Shown: positions 1-7,150, numbered from the stretch's first letter. The stretch: DNA of 10,947 bases from an uncultured Collinsella sp. (GCA_902475245.1 CABRYP010000048.1:1-10947); one strand, 5' to 3'. Translations and numbers: made by a program. The notes: generated by a model from the sequence alone, not told the origin.

Positions 1-31
1 TCTCGGAAGGCACGTGCAGACCTTTCGTCAT
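1..31 (-). CDS. possible 5' end of a leftward gene (partial)
   Basis: Reading leftward, an ATG at 31-29 opens a frame that stays open to the window edge for ten codons (MTKGLHVPSE). On the - strand it is preceded by the purine-rich stretch AGGAGG (34-39). That Shine-Dalgarno-like sequence is only 2 nt from the ATG, which is tighter than usual, although an AAAGG further upstream gives a more normal distance. The protein cannot be recognised from ten residues. A divergent gene here would explain why the following 550 bp are AT-rich and carry operator-like palindromes. The start is inferred; the real start could lie outside the window. Confidence 0.3.
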   Translation of the reverse strand, partial: MTKGLHVPSE

Positions 32-227
32 GGCCTCCTACCTTTCTTTCGGGCCTTACTGGCCGAATGTATCAGCGCCCCTCCATATGGGACGCTGCTT
101 GCTGACAGCTCTAGTTATATCCAAATTCCATTCGTAATGCTACCTCGCCCCCGAACGGTCAGCAAAGTACGATGAACGGTATATCGCATATGATTTCCCA
201 TGATGCACTTCAGTTTCGTAAAGCAGA

Positions 228-260
228 TTTTCCTAGGTAAACGTTATTTTTCTAGGAAAT
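228..260. promoter_or_regulatory. tandem CTAGG-centred operator-like sites
   Basis: Two imperfect palindromes of the form TTTnCTAGGnAAA occur at 228-241 (centre 234.5) and 247-259 (centre 253.5), 19 bp apart, which is close to two helical turns. Taken together, TTTCCTAG (229-236) and CTAGGAAA (252-259) also form an 8-bp inverted repeat. This arrangement is typical of paired binding sites for a dimeric regulator. No regulator gene is in the window, so the protein is unknown. Confidence 0.4.
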
Positions 261-305
261 CAAGCTTGAACACTCAAAGTTATCCATGATTCAAAATTGC
301 ATAGT

Positions 306-318
306 GAAAACGGTTTTC
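306..318. promoter_or_regulatory. perfect 13-bp palindrome GAAAACGGTTTTC
   Basis: GAAAAC and GTTTTC flank a single central G. The site resembles LacI/CcpA-family operators with a central CG, but the odd-length centre departs from the usual even symmetry. It lies between TTGCAT (297-302) and TATAAA (323-328), which could be a rightward promoter with a long 20-nt spacer. Function is inferred only from symmetry and position. Confidence 0.3.
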
Positions 319-555
319 TGCATATAAATGACGCTTGCCCTCGATTCGACCTACATTCGATTATATTCAGCTTGCTATCATTCTTATTCATACATTCTCA
401 CCAGTTGAGTGGGGATATAGATCGCTTGCTCAAAGCACCGGACGTTAGTGCTTCGGCTTGTCAGCGTAAGAAGTAGGTAAAGATACCGTTCACGCGATAC
501 GTCCGTGCCAGCGGTCGACTAAATTGAGACAATAGTGAATTAGAGTTAGGCTACC

Positions 556-570
556 GTCCCCTGCGGGGAC
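556..570 (+). promoter_or_regulatory. hairpin at the ppk ribosome binding region
   Basis: GTCCCC (556-561) and GGGGAC (565-570) form a perfect 6-bp stem closed by TGC, ending 11 nt before the first ATG of ppk. The GGGGA side is the only strong purine run upstream of the start, so the hairpin may hide the ribosome binding site. The other candidate is the weak GGA at 576-578. Confidence 0.4.
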
Positions 571-581
571 TGAACGGACAG

Positions 582-3161
582 ATGCATATGCCGAGCAAAA
601 TCGAAAAGAAACAAAAGGCCGCTAAGCTGCGCAAGCCGCCGCGCGACTTCTCGTACACGCAAAACCGAGAGCTTAGCTGGCTGCGCTTTGACAACCGCGT
701 GCTTGACGAAGCCTTCGACGAGACCGTTCCGCTGTTCGAGCGTCTAAAGTTCGTGTCGATTTTCGAGTCTAACCTCGACGAGTTTCTCATGGTGCGTGTG
801 GGCGGCCTGTCCGATCTTGCAGAGCTCAAAAAACAGCCTGTCGACAACAAGAGCAATATGACCGCCTCCGAACAGGTCGATGCTGTCATGGCAGAGCTGC
901 CCGGGCTCCTTACCCGTTGGGAGTCCATCTTTAAGAGCATCGAGGACAAGCTCGACGCTCTGGGCGTTCACCGCGCCCGCATCGATTCGCTTACGCCCGA
1001 GGAGCGCACCTTCGTAACCCGCTACTTCCAAGCCTACGTGTCGCCGGTCATCTCGCCGTTGGTCATTGACCCGCGCCATCCCTTCCCCAACCTGCGCAAC
1101 GGCGCACTCTATCTGGCTTGTGGCCTGGACGGCGTCACCGACGAGGAGAGCCTGCTGGGCCTTATCGAGATTCCCACCTCGATGAACCGCGTGGTCGAGA
1201 TCCCCTCGCCCACCGGCACCTACTCCTACATCTTGCTCGAGGACGTCATCCTCGCCTGCCTGGACAGTTGCTTTGGCTCCTATAAGCCGCTGGACCGCGC
1301 GCTGATCCGCGTCACCCGCAATGCCGATATCGACCCGGACGGCGAAGGCGTCGAGGAGGAAGAGGATTACCGCCAGCACATGAAGCGCATCCTCAAGAAG
1401 CGCCTGCGCCTGCAGCCGGTGGTGCTCGCCGTATCGGGCTCGCTCGAGAAGGCAACGCTCAAGACCATCCGCAAGGCGCTCGAGCTTTCTCGCCGCTCGG
1501 TCTTTACCTGCGATATCCCCCTTGACCTTGGCTACGTCTTTGGCATTGAGGGTAAGATTCCCGAGCACCTGCGCAATGAGCTCCTCTTTACGCCGTTTAA
1601 GCCGCAGCCCAATCCCACCATCGATATGGCCCGCTCCATCCGCGAGCAGGTGCTGCAGCACGACAAGCTGCTCTTTTACCCTTACGAGGCAATGAACCCG
1701 TTCTTGGACCTGGTGCACGAAGCAGCCTATGACCCCGAGTGTATCTCGCTGCGCATCACGCTCTACCGTGTGGCAAAGCAGAGCCGTCTGTGCGAGTCGC
1801 TCATCGATGCTGCCGAAAACGGCAAAGAGGTCACGGTGCTCATGGAGCTTCGTGCCCGCTTTGACGAGCAAAACAACATCGAATGGGCCGAGCGCCTGGA
1901 AGAGGCCGGCTGCACCGTTATCTACGGCTCCGAGGGCTTTAAGTGCCACTCAAAGATCTGCCAGCTCACCTATCGCGAGGGCATGGCGCTTACCCGCCTG
2001 ACGCTTTTGGGTACCGGCAACTTTAACGAGAAGACGGCCAAGCTCTACAGCGACTTTATGCTCATGACCGCGCATCCCGGCATCGGCGAGGACGCCAACC
2101 TGTTCTTCCGCAACCTGTCGCTGGGCAACCTGCGCGGCGACTACCGCTTCCTGGGCGTGGCGCCCGTGGGCCTCAAGCCGCTCATCATGCGCGGCCTGGA
2201 CCGCGAGATTCAGCGCGCCCTTGTCGGCGAGCCCGCCCGCGTGTTCTTTAAGCTCAACTCGCTTACCGACCGCGAGGTCATCGACAAGATTGCCGAGGCA
2301 TCGTGTGCCGGCGTGCGCGTGGACATGATCATTCGCGGCATCTCGTGCCTCAAGCCCGGTGTTCCGGGCAAGACCGAGAACGTGCACGTGCGATCCATCG
2401 TCGGACGTTTTTTGGAGCATGCGCGCGTCTATGCCTTTGGCGTGGACTCGGACATGATCTACCTGAGCTCGGCAGACATGATGACGCGCAACACCGAGCA
2501 CCGCGTGGAGATCGCCTTCCCCGTGCTCGACCCCACCTGCCGCGCCCTGGTGCACGAGTACATGGGCATGCAGCTGCGCGACAACGTGAAGGCACGCAGC
2601 CTGACGAGTGACGGCACCTGGGTTCCGGTGGAGCGCAAAGAGGACGAGAAACCCTTCAACTCGCAAGAAGCTCTGCTGGAGCGCGCGTATCGCAACGCCG
2701 AGGCCGCCGCGCAGCAGCGCGCACAGGAGAAGGAACGTGTGGCCGAAAAAGTTATCCAGGACGAGATTGAACATGGGGCGGCTGCCAAACCGGAAGCGGT
2801 TGCCGCTCTCCCGGTGAATGAGCCCGAGGCTGCCGCAGAGCCCGCCGTGGAGAAAGCGCCCGAGGCCGCTACTGCGACTCCGGAGCCCGCCGCCGAGGCA
2901 AAGCCCGCCCCTGCTCCTGAGCCGCAGCCGGCCACACCCAAGGTCCAAGAGGTCCAGGCGACCGTCATTGAGCCCAAGCCTGCACCTGCACCTCAGCCCG
3001 AGCCGCAGGTCACCAAGCCCGCACCCGAGACGAGCGCCCGTCGCGATAAGCCCGCCGGCAAGACCAAGGCCATCGAGCGCCATCGCCCCGGTCGCGTGCG
3101 CATAGGCCTGGGCCTGATCGGCCTGGGTCTTAAGACGCTCATTACCGGCAAGACGAAATAG
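582..3161 (+). CDS. ppk: polyphosphate kinase 1 with C-terminal low-complexity extension
   Basis: PPK1 reversibly transfers the terminal phosphate of ATP to inorganic polyphosphate. The N-terminal domain opens with NRELSWLRFDNRVL (about residues 28-41) and LDEFLMVRVGGL. The catalytic domains contain the autophosphorylated histidine in KCHSKIC (H456) and the second conserved histidine in LEHARVYAFG (H613), followed by the family signature YLSSADMMTRNTEHRVE. Family members usually have about 690-740 residues and end near FNSQEALLE, which is reached here at about residue 700. The remaining ~155 residues are extra: a charged, probably helical stretch, then an Ala/Pro/Glu-rich segment, then a basic tail with a glycine-leucine hydrophobic patch (IGLGLIGLGL). 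The start is uncertain between 582 and an in-frame ATG at 588, which has the better spacing to the weak GGA at 576-578. The gene stands alone, with a strong terminator behind it. Confidence 0.97.
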   Translation: MHMPSKIEKKQKAAKLRKPPRDFSYTQNRELSWLRFDNRVLDEAFDETVPLFERLKFVSIFESNLDEFLMVRVGGLSDLAELKKQPVDNKSNMTASEQVDAVMAELPGLLTRWESIFKSIEDKLDALGVHRARIDSLTPEERTFVTRYFQAYVSPVISPLVIDPRHPFPNLRNGALYLACGLDGVTDEESLLGLIEIPTSMNRVVEIPSPTGTYSYILLEDVILACLDSCFGSYKPLDRALIRVTRNADIDPDGEGVEEEEDYRQHMKRILKKRLRLQPVVLAVSGSLEKATLKTIRKALELSRRSVFTCDIPLDLGYVFGIEGKIPEHLRNELLFTPFKPQPNPTIDMARSIREQVLQHDKLLFYPYEAMNPFLDLVHEAAYDPECISLRITLYRVAKQSRLCESLIDAAENGKEVTVLMELRARFDEQNNIEWAERLEEAGCTVIYGSEGFKCHSKICQLTYREGMALTRLTLLGTGNFNEKTAKLYSDFMLMTAHPGIGEDANLFFRNLSLGNLRGDYRFLGVAPVGLKPLIMRGLDREIQRALVGEPARVFFKLNSLTDREVIDKIAEASCAGVRVDMIIRGISCLKPGVPGKTENVHVRSIVGRFLEHARVYAFGVDSDMIYLSSADMMTRNTEHRVEIAFPVLDPTCRALVHEYMGMQLRDNVKARSLTSDGTWVPVERKEDEKPFNSQEALLERAYRNAEAAAQQRAQEKERVAEKVIQDEIEHGAAAKPEAVAALPVNEPEAAAEPAVEKAPEAATATPEPAAEAKPAPAPEPQPATPKVQEVQATVIEPKPAPAPQPEPQVTKPAPETSARRDKPAGKTKAIERHRPGRVRIGLGLIGLGLKTLITGKTK

Positions 3162-3171
3162 TCGTTTGTAG

Positions 3172-3215
3172 AAGCGCCCCGCATTTGAGGAAAGCCTCGG
3201 ATGCGGGGCGCTTTT
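3172..3215 (+). terminator. intrinsic terminator of ppk
   Basis: A perfect 13-bp stem (3172-3184 with 3201-3213), rich in GC (core GCGCCCCGC), is followed by a short T-run (3212-3215). A smaller GAGG/CCTC stem (3187-3190 with 3195-3198) sits in the loop. It begins 10 nt after the ppk stop codon and largely separates ppk from the methyltransferase gene. Confidence 0.9.
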
Positions 3216-3261
3216 CCCTGCTACCATGGTGCGAATAACAACGCGAATGACAGGCAGGAAT

Positions 3262-4575
3262 ATGAAGCTCACTATAGAATCGATGACCTACGGCGCCGAC
3301 GGGCTGGCGCACGCCGACAACGGCAAGGCCGTCTTTGTGCAGGGCGCCGTGGCAGGTGACACCGTCGAGGCCGGGGTCGTACAGGACGGCAAGTCGTTCA
3401 TGCGTGCCCGCACCACCGAGATTCTGGAGCCAAGCCCCGATCGCATTCAGCCTCCCTGCCCCTTCGTGGGCATCTGCGGCGGCTGCTCGTGGGGCAATCT
3501 CTCACGCACGGCACAGCTCGCCGCCAAGGAGCAAAACCTGCGCTCCACGCTCGAGCGCATCGGCAAGTTCGCTCCTGAGCAGGTCGATGAGTTGGTACAG
3601 CCCATCTGCCACACCAAGGACGACTGGGGCTACCGCAATAAAATCGAGCTCGAACCGACCGTCGTCAACGGTCGCGTGCGTCTTGGCATGCACGGTGTCG
3701 ACCCCAGCAAAATCGTGACCGTCGATACGTGCCCGCTGTTCGACAAGCGCTTCCCGAAGGCGCTCAAATCGGTCGTCGGCGCACTCAACTATCTAAGCGG
3801 CAGCCACGACCTGGATCTGGAGCGCGTGGGCATTCGCGCTTCGCGTCGCACCAAGGCGCTCGAGATCGCGCTTTGGACGCCCACGGGCTCCTTCCCGCGC
3901 TCACAGGTCTCGCGCGTGCTGGCAGACGCCGCACACCCCACGAGCGTCGTGCGCGTCATGAGCAAGGGCGAGAAGAAGGCCCGCCGCGTTTCCAAGGTGG
4001 AGATGCTCGCCGGTGAGGGCTCGTGGACCGAGAACATCGCTGACGGCCAGATGCGCTTGTCCGCCCCATCGTTTTTCCAGGTCAACACCAAGGGTGCCGA
4101 GATTTTGATCGAGCTCGTTATGGACGCACTCGATCCGCAGGAAGACGAGCTTGCCGTGGACCTGTACTGCGGCGCCGGCACCTTTACCCTGCCGCTCGCC
4201 CGCCGCTGCGACTTTGTTGCCGCCGTCGAGGCCTACGGTCCGGCCGTGCGCGACCTGCGCCGTAACCTCGAGATCAACAAGCTCGACAACGTCGACGTCA
4301 TCGGCGGCGATGCCGTGCGCGAGTTCCCCGACCAGGATGCCGATGTCCTGGTGGTCGACCCGCCGCGTGCAGGTCTGGCGCCCGAGGCCATCGACCTCAT
4401 CGCCAGCACGAGTGCGCGCGATGTCGCCTATGTGAGCTGCGACCCTGCCACCCTGGCACGCGACCTTAAGCGCTTTGTCGAGGAAGGCACCTTCTCCCCC
4501 GTCAAGATCACACCGGTCGACCTGTTCCCACAAACCTTCCACTGCGAGACCGTCGTCCACCTTAGGCGCAACTAG
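3262..4575 (+). CDS. rlmD: RNA uracil-C5 methyltransferase, RlmD/RumA type
   Basis: The protein (437 aa) methylates C5 of a uridine in structured RNA using S-adenosylmethionine. A TRAM RNA-binding domain fills residues ~1-56. A 4Fe-4S cluster motif follows: C66, C72 and C75 in CPFVGICGGC, with C157 in DTCPLFDK as the probable fourth ligand. The SAM-binding motif is VDLYCGAGTFTLPLA, and the catalytic cysteine is C393 in YVSCDPATLARDL. The C-terminus LFPQTFHCETVVHLRR is typical. The start at 3262 is preferred over an in-frame ATG at 3226 because the protein then begins directly with the TRAM domain. In addition, 3226 lies only 11 nt after the ppk terminator, whose stem would contain its ribosome binding site. 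Family members modify 23S rRNA U1939 (RlmD), U747 (RlmC) or both (RlmCD), and tRNA U54 (TrmA). The cluster motif argues for the rRNA types, but the exact target cannot be decided here. Confidence 0.93.
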   Translation: MKLTIESMTYGADGLAHADNGKAVFVQGAVAGDTVEAGVVQDGKSFMRARTTEILEPSPDRIQPPCPFVGICGGCSWGNLSRTAQLAAKEQNLRSTLERIGKFAPEQVDELVQPICHTKDDWGYRNKIELEPTVVNGRVRLGMHGVDPSKIVTVDTCPLFDKRFPKALKSVVGALNYLSGSHDLDLERVGIRASRRTKALEIALWTPTGSFPRSQVSRVLADAAHPTSVVRVMSKGEKKARRVSKVEMLAGEGSWTENIADGQMRLSAPSFFQVNTKGAEILIELVMDALDPQEDELAVDLYCGAGTFTLPLARRCDFVAAVEAYGPAVRDLRRNLEINKLDNVDVIGGDAVREFPDQDADVLVVDPPRAGLAPEAIDLIASTSARDVAYVSCDPATLARDLKRFVEEGTFSPVKITPVDLFPQTFHCETVVHLRRN

Positions 4576-4610
4576 ACTGTTTGCCCAAGGCCACGCCCGA
4601 TGATTTTTCT

Positions 4611-4669
4611 GGGACGGGGATTAAATAATCAATTTGTACCAAATGATTATTTAATCCCCGTCCCTTTTT
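4611..4669 (+). terminator. terminator with perfect 21-bp stem
   Basis: The arms 4611-4631 and 4644-4664 are perfect reverse complements. The outer part is GC-rich (GGGACGGGGA) and the inner part AT-rich (TTAAATAATCA). The loop is ATTTGTACCAAA, itself partly self-complementary. A T-run follows at 4665-4669 on the + strand only, so it can end the methyltransferase transcript. The length and perfect pairing are more than a terminator needs, and suggest a dispersed repeat used as a terminator. Confidence 0.85.
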
Positions 4670-4688
4670 AAACATTGGGAAATCGAGC

Positions 4689-4717
4689 GTGGCAAGCGCA
4701 TGTCTTCGGGGTATAAG
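4689..4717 (+). promoter_or_regulatory. promoter for the DJ-1/maf pair
   Basis: GTGGCA (4689-4694, 4 of 6 matches to TTGACA) and TATAAG (4712-4717, 5 of 6 to TATAAT) are 17 nt apart. This would start transcription near 4724 and give a ~30 nt leader. The spacing fits the ribosome binding site GAAAGGAA at 4742-4749 and the ATG at 4755, and rules against the longer in-frame start at 4689. Confidence 0.5.
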
Positions 4718-4754
4718 ACGCCTAATTGTATGCCGCCTTACGAAAGGAACTCTC

Positions 4755-5297
4755 ATGCCCAGCGTTGCCGTTCTCGCCGCCGATGGCTTTGAAACGATTG
4801 AATGCCTGACCATGGTCGACGTCATGCGTCGCGGCGGCGTGCGCGCCACGCTCGTCTCGATCATGCCCACGCGCGAGGTCGTGAGCTCGCTGCAGATTCC
4901 CGTAACCTGCGATGCGCTCTTTGACGAAATCAACTTTGACGAGTACGACTGCGTCGTGCTGCCCGGCGGCCTGCCCGGTGCCACCAACCTGCGCGCCGAC
5001 CAGCGCGTCTGCGACGTAGTCTGCGATTTCGCCGCGACCAAGCACGTTGCCGCCATCTGCGCCGCCCCGTTTATCCTGGGCGAGCTTGGTCTACTCGAGG
5101 GACGCCGCGCCACGTGCTTCCCCGGCTTTGAGAAGAGCTTCCCCGAGGGCACCTATACCGGCGAGAAGGTCACGCAAGACGGCAATATCATCACTGCTAG
5201 CGGCATGGCACAGTCACTCCCCTTTGCCTTGGAGCTGCTGCGCACGCTCGCCGGCGAAAAGGCCGTCGAGAAGGTCGCCGAGGGCATCCAACTATGA
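4755..5297 (+). CDS. DJ-1/PfpI family protein
   Basis: The protein (180 aa) covers the whole DJ-1/PfpI fold. Its nucleophile elbow AAICAAP carries C102, equivalent to human DJ-1 C106. E16 in GFETIE corresponds to the conserved glutamate (DJ-1 E18), and LPGGLPG is the usual glycine turn. The histidine next to the DJ-1 active site (H126) appears to be replaced by phenylalanine (F122). Relatives are described as chaperones or protective enzymes acting on glyoxal-type damage; many were once misannotated as thiamine biosynthesis proteins (ThiJ), and the substrate here is unknown. The start at 4755 has a good ribosome binding site, GAAAGGAA, and sits downstream of a promoter. The stop overlaps the start of maf (ATGA), so the two are probably co-translated. 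Confidence 0.92.
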   Translation: MPSVAVLAADGFETIECLTMVDVMRRGGVRATLVSIMPTREVVSSLQIPVTCDALFDEINFDEYDCVVLPGGLPGATNLRADQRVCDVVCDFAATKHVAAICAAPFILGELGLLEGRRATCFPGFEKSFPEGTYTGEKVTQDGNIITASGMAQSLPFALELLRTLAGEKAVEKVAEGIQL

Positions 5298-5875
5298 TTT
5301 TGGCTTCGCAATCGCCGCGCCGCATAGAGCTGATGCGCGAGGCGGGCTATAACATTCGCGTAATTCCCGCAGACATCGATGAAACGCCTTTTGATGGCGA
5401 AGCTCCGCTTACGCTCGTCGAGCGCTTGGCGCGTGCCAAAGCTGCTGCCGTCGCGGCCGAGCATGCCGAGCCCAACGAACTGACCGTCGCGGCCGATACC
5501 ATCGTCACCTTCGATGGCATGATTTTGGGTAAGCCGGCAAACGAGGACGAGGCGCGCACCATGCTCCGCGAGCTTTCGGGCCGCACGCACCAGGTGGCGA
5601 CCGGCGTCTGCATCGTTAAAGCCGGCGACGCTACAGCTCCGCATGCCGCCGAGAGCCTGTCGTTTGTCGATGTGACCGACGTGACGTTCTATGAGCTTAC
5701 CGAGGAGCAGATCAAGCGCTATGTTGCCTCCGGCGAACCCATGGACAAGGCCGGAGCCTACGGCATCCAGGGCACAGGCGGCCGCATGCTCGTGCACGAC
5801 ATTTCGGGTGACTTCTACAACGTGGTGGGCTTGCCCATCGCCCGCGTCGCACGCGCGATTCAAAAACTCTCGTAA
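5294..5875 (+). CDS. maf: Maf-family nucleoside triphosphate pyrophosphatase
   Basis: Maf proteins hydrolyse nucleoside triphosphates to monophosphates and pyrophosphate, removing non-canonical or excess nucleotides. They were first described as septum formation inhibitors. The 193-aa length is typical. Visible motifs are ASQSPRRIELM at the N-terminus, AADTIV with the catalytic aspartate D68, LGKP, HQVATGV, and EPMDKAGAYGIQG, the last characteristic of the dTTP/UTP (YhdE) branch. The start lies inside the upstream gene (ATGA overlap), with GAGGG at 5280-5284 as ribosome binding site, so translation is coupled. The pairing with a DJ-1 protein suggests a damage-control unit, which is inference. 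A terminator follows the stop. Confidence 0.95.
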   Translation: MILASQSPRRIELMREAGYNIRVIPADIDETPFDGEAPLTLVERLARAKAAAVAAEHAEPNELTVAADTIVTFDGMILGKPANEDEARTMLRELSGRTHQVATGVCIVKAGDATAPHAAESLSFVDVTDVTFYELTEEQIKRYVASGEPMDKAGAYGIQGTGGRMLVHDISGDFYNVVGLPIARVARAIQKLS

Positions 5876-5883
5876 TTGCATCT

Positions 5884-5915
5884 GGCGCTGGGTATCCCCC
5901 AGCGCCTACAATTTT
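5884..5915 (+). terminator. terminator after maf
   Basis: GGCGCTGGG (5884-5892) and CCCAGCGCC (5898-5906) form a perfect 9-bp stem with a 5-nt loop, followed five bases later by TTTT (5912-5915). It begins 9 nt after the maf stop. Confidence 0.7.
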
Positions 5916-5936
5916 GCCGTACCGTACGGATCCCGA

Positions 5937-5970
5937 CCGGGCATAAGGCCCGGCGGAAAACCTATAGGAG
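5937..5970 (+). promoter_or_regulatory. leader hairpin and ribosome binding site of the P1 peptidase
   Basis: CCGGGC (5937-5942) and GCCCGG (5948-5953) form a 6-bp stem over ATAAG, just upstream of the strong ribosome binding site AGGAG (5966-5970), which is 5 nt from the ATG at 5976. This ribosome site decides the start against the longer open frame reaching back into maf. No riboswitch class was recognised in the 100-nt leader. Confidence 0.5.
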
Positions 5971-5975
5971 AAAAT

Positions 5976-6977
5976 ATGGACACACTGCTCGAAGCCATCG
6001 ATGTCTGCAACGTCGATGGCTTTTGCTTTGGCAACTATACGGACGAGGAGGCTGGCACCGGCTGTACCGTAATCGTGGCGCCCGAGGGTGCCACTGGTGG
6101 CGTTGACGTACGCGGTGGCGCCCCCGCTTCGCGCGAGACCGATTTGCTGCGTCCCGAGAACACCGTCGACAAGGTCCACGCCGTCTGCCTTTCGGGTGGA
6201 TCTGCCTTTGGCCTCGAGGCTGCAAGCGGCGTCGCTCGCGAGCTTGAGAGCCGCGGCATCGGCCTTCCCGTCGGCCCCACGCAGGTGCCTATCGTGTGCT
6301 CCAGCTGCATCTTCGACCTCGCCTTTGGCGATCCCACCGTGCGCCCCGACATAGAGGCCGGCATCGCCGCCGTGCGTGAGGCGCTCGACCACACCCCTGC
6401 CTCGCTCGAGCAGGGCAATGTGGGTGCCGGCACCGGCGCCACCGTAGGCAAACTCATGGGACCTGCCACCTGCATGAAGGCCGGCCTCGGAGCTGCTGCC
6501 GTGGCACTCGGCCCCGTCAAGGTGGGCGCCGTGGTCTCGGTCAACGCCTGCGGCAACGTCGTCGACCCCTTCACCGGCAAGTGGGTGGCGGGCATGCGCG
6601 CCGCAGCCGATAGCGAGCAGATCGTCGACATGGAGCTCGCCGCCTTTGCCGCCGCAGGCTCTATGCAGATGCCGCTCGACCGCACCAACACCACCATCAG
6701 CTGTATCGTCACCAATGTGGAGCTCACTAAGGCCCAGGCCACCAAGGTGTCCCAAATGGCCGCAGACGCCTATGCGCACGCCATCCGCCCCACGCACACC
6801 ACCAACGACGGCGACACCATCTACACCCTCGCCAGCGGCAAGTTGGGCGCCCAGGCTAGCGCCGCCGTTCCCCTAGACCTGCTGGGCATGCTCGCCGTAA
6901 GGGCCCTACAGACCGCCATCGTAAAAGGAGCAAAAAACGCCAAAACCTCCCACGGCATCCCCGGCGCCGCGAAGTAA
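5976..6977 (+). CDS. P1-family (DmpA/NylC-like) self-processing aminopeptidase
   Basis: Members of this family (MEROPS S58) are made as one chain, cut themselves, and use the new N-terminal Ser/Thr as nucleophile. They act on short peptides, including D- or beta-amino acid peptides, and in NylC on nylon oligomers. The 333-aa protein shows the family blocks GTGCTVIVAPEGAT, CLSGGSAFGLEAASGV, GNVGAGTGATVGK and VVSVNACGNVVDP. RTNTTISCIVTNVEL aligns, from memory, with the cleavage region of NylC, placing processing between N238 and T239. HTTNDGDTIYTL in the small subunit is also typical. No signal peptide is seen, so it is probably cytoplasmic. It stands alone between a terminator and the palindrome region. 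The true substrate is unknown. Confidence 0.92.
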   Translation: MDTLLEAIDVCNVDGFCFGNYTDEEAGTGCTVIVAPEGATGGVDVRGGAPASRETDLLRPENTVDKVHAVCLSGGSAFGLEAASGVARELESRGIGLPVGPTQVPIVCSSCIFDLAFGDPTVRPDIEAGIAAVREALDHTPASLEQGNVGAGTGATVGKLMGPATCMKAGLGAAAVALGPVKVGAVVSVNACGNVVDPFTGKWVAGMRAAADSEQIVDMELAAFAAAGSMQMPLDRTNTTISCIVTNVELTKAQATKVSQMAADAYAHAIRPTHTTNDGDTIYTLASGKLGAQASAAVPLDLLGMLAVRALQTAIVKGAKNAKTSHGIPGAAK

Positions 6978-6991
6978 ACTAACTCGTCCGA

Positions 6992-7112
6992 TTGCCCGGT
7001 GGGTCTTGGTTATGTTTGCTGCTCTACAGTCCTGGCTCGCACGAAGAGCACATTAAGTGCTCTTCGGCTCGTGCGGAACTCGCGACAAACATAACCAAGA
7101 CCCACCGGGCAA
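6992..7112 (-). repeat. nested palindromic element, copy 1
   Basis: The outer arms 6992-7018 and 7086-7112 are perfect 27-bp reverse complements, with ends TTGCCCGGTGGG and inner edge GTTTG/CAAAC. Inside is a 55-nt core (7026-7080) that, read on the - strand, is nearly identical to the core of copy 2. It contains a perfect 10-bp stem, CGAAGAGCAC (7042-7051) with GTGCTCTTCG (7057-7066), over ATTAA. Read in core direction, the arm is separated from the core by 5 nt before and 7 nt after. It lies 14 nt after the P1 peptidase stop and has no T-run, so it is not a standard terminator, although it could stop transcription. Confidence 0.9.
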
Positions 7113-7150
7113 CCTACTCAACTAAATCCCTTTCAGCCCAGGCCCCTGTG

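Larger units (their letters stand above)
32..581. other. AT-rich intergenic region upstream of ppk
   Basis: No credible open reading frame is visible on either strand, and the region is clearly more AT-rich than the genes beside it. Structures that can be seen are a short stem CAGCG/CGCTG (73-77 with 93-97), two CTAGG-centred palindromes (228-260), a 13-bp palindrome (306-318), a stem AAGCAC/GTGCTT (433-438 with 448-453), and a GC-rich hairpin just before ppk (556-570). A weak promoter for ppk could be TTGAGA at 524-529 with TAGGCT at 547-552 (17-nt spacer), but the -10 matches poorly. The length suggests a regulated or divergent promoter region. Confidence 0.7.

Noticed and set aside
485..505. 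Possible Pho box (GTTCAC) upstream of ppk
   Set aside because: Only one GTTCAC is present (489-494); PhoP boxes need repeated units at fixed spacing.
744..3272. Two long back-to-back open frames on the - strand (401 and 440 codons) covering ppk
   Set aside because: They mirror the GC-rich codon bias of ppk, match no recognisable family, and lie opposite a gene with clear catalytic motifs.
5911..5965. Riboswitch in the leader of the P1 peptidase
   Set aside because: Only one 6-bp stem is visible, and no conserved core of a known riboswitch class could be recognised.
5691..5975. Upstream extension of the P1 peptidase frame into maf
   Set aside because: The family N-terminus begins just after 5976, where a strong AGGAG ribosome binding site is present, and maf is a complete gene.
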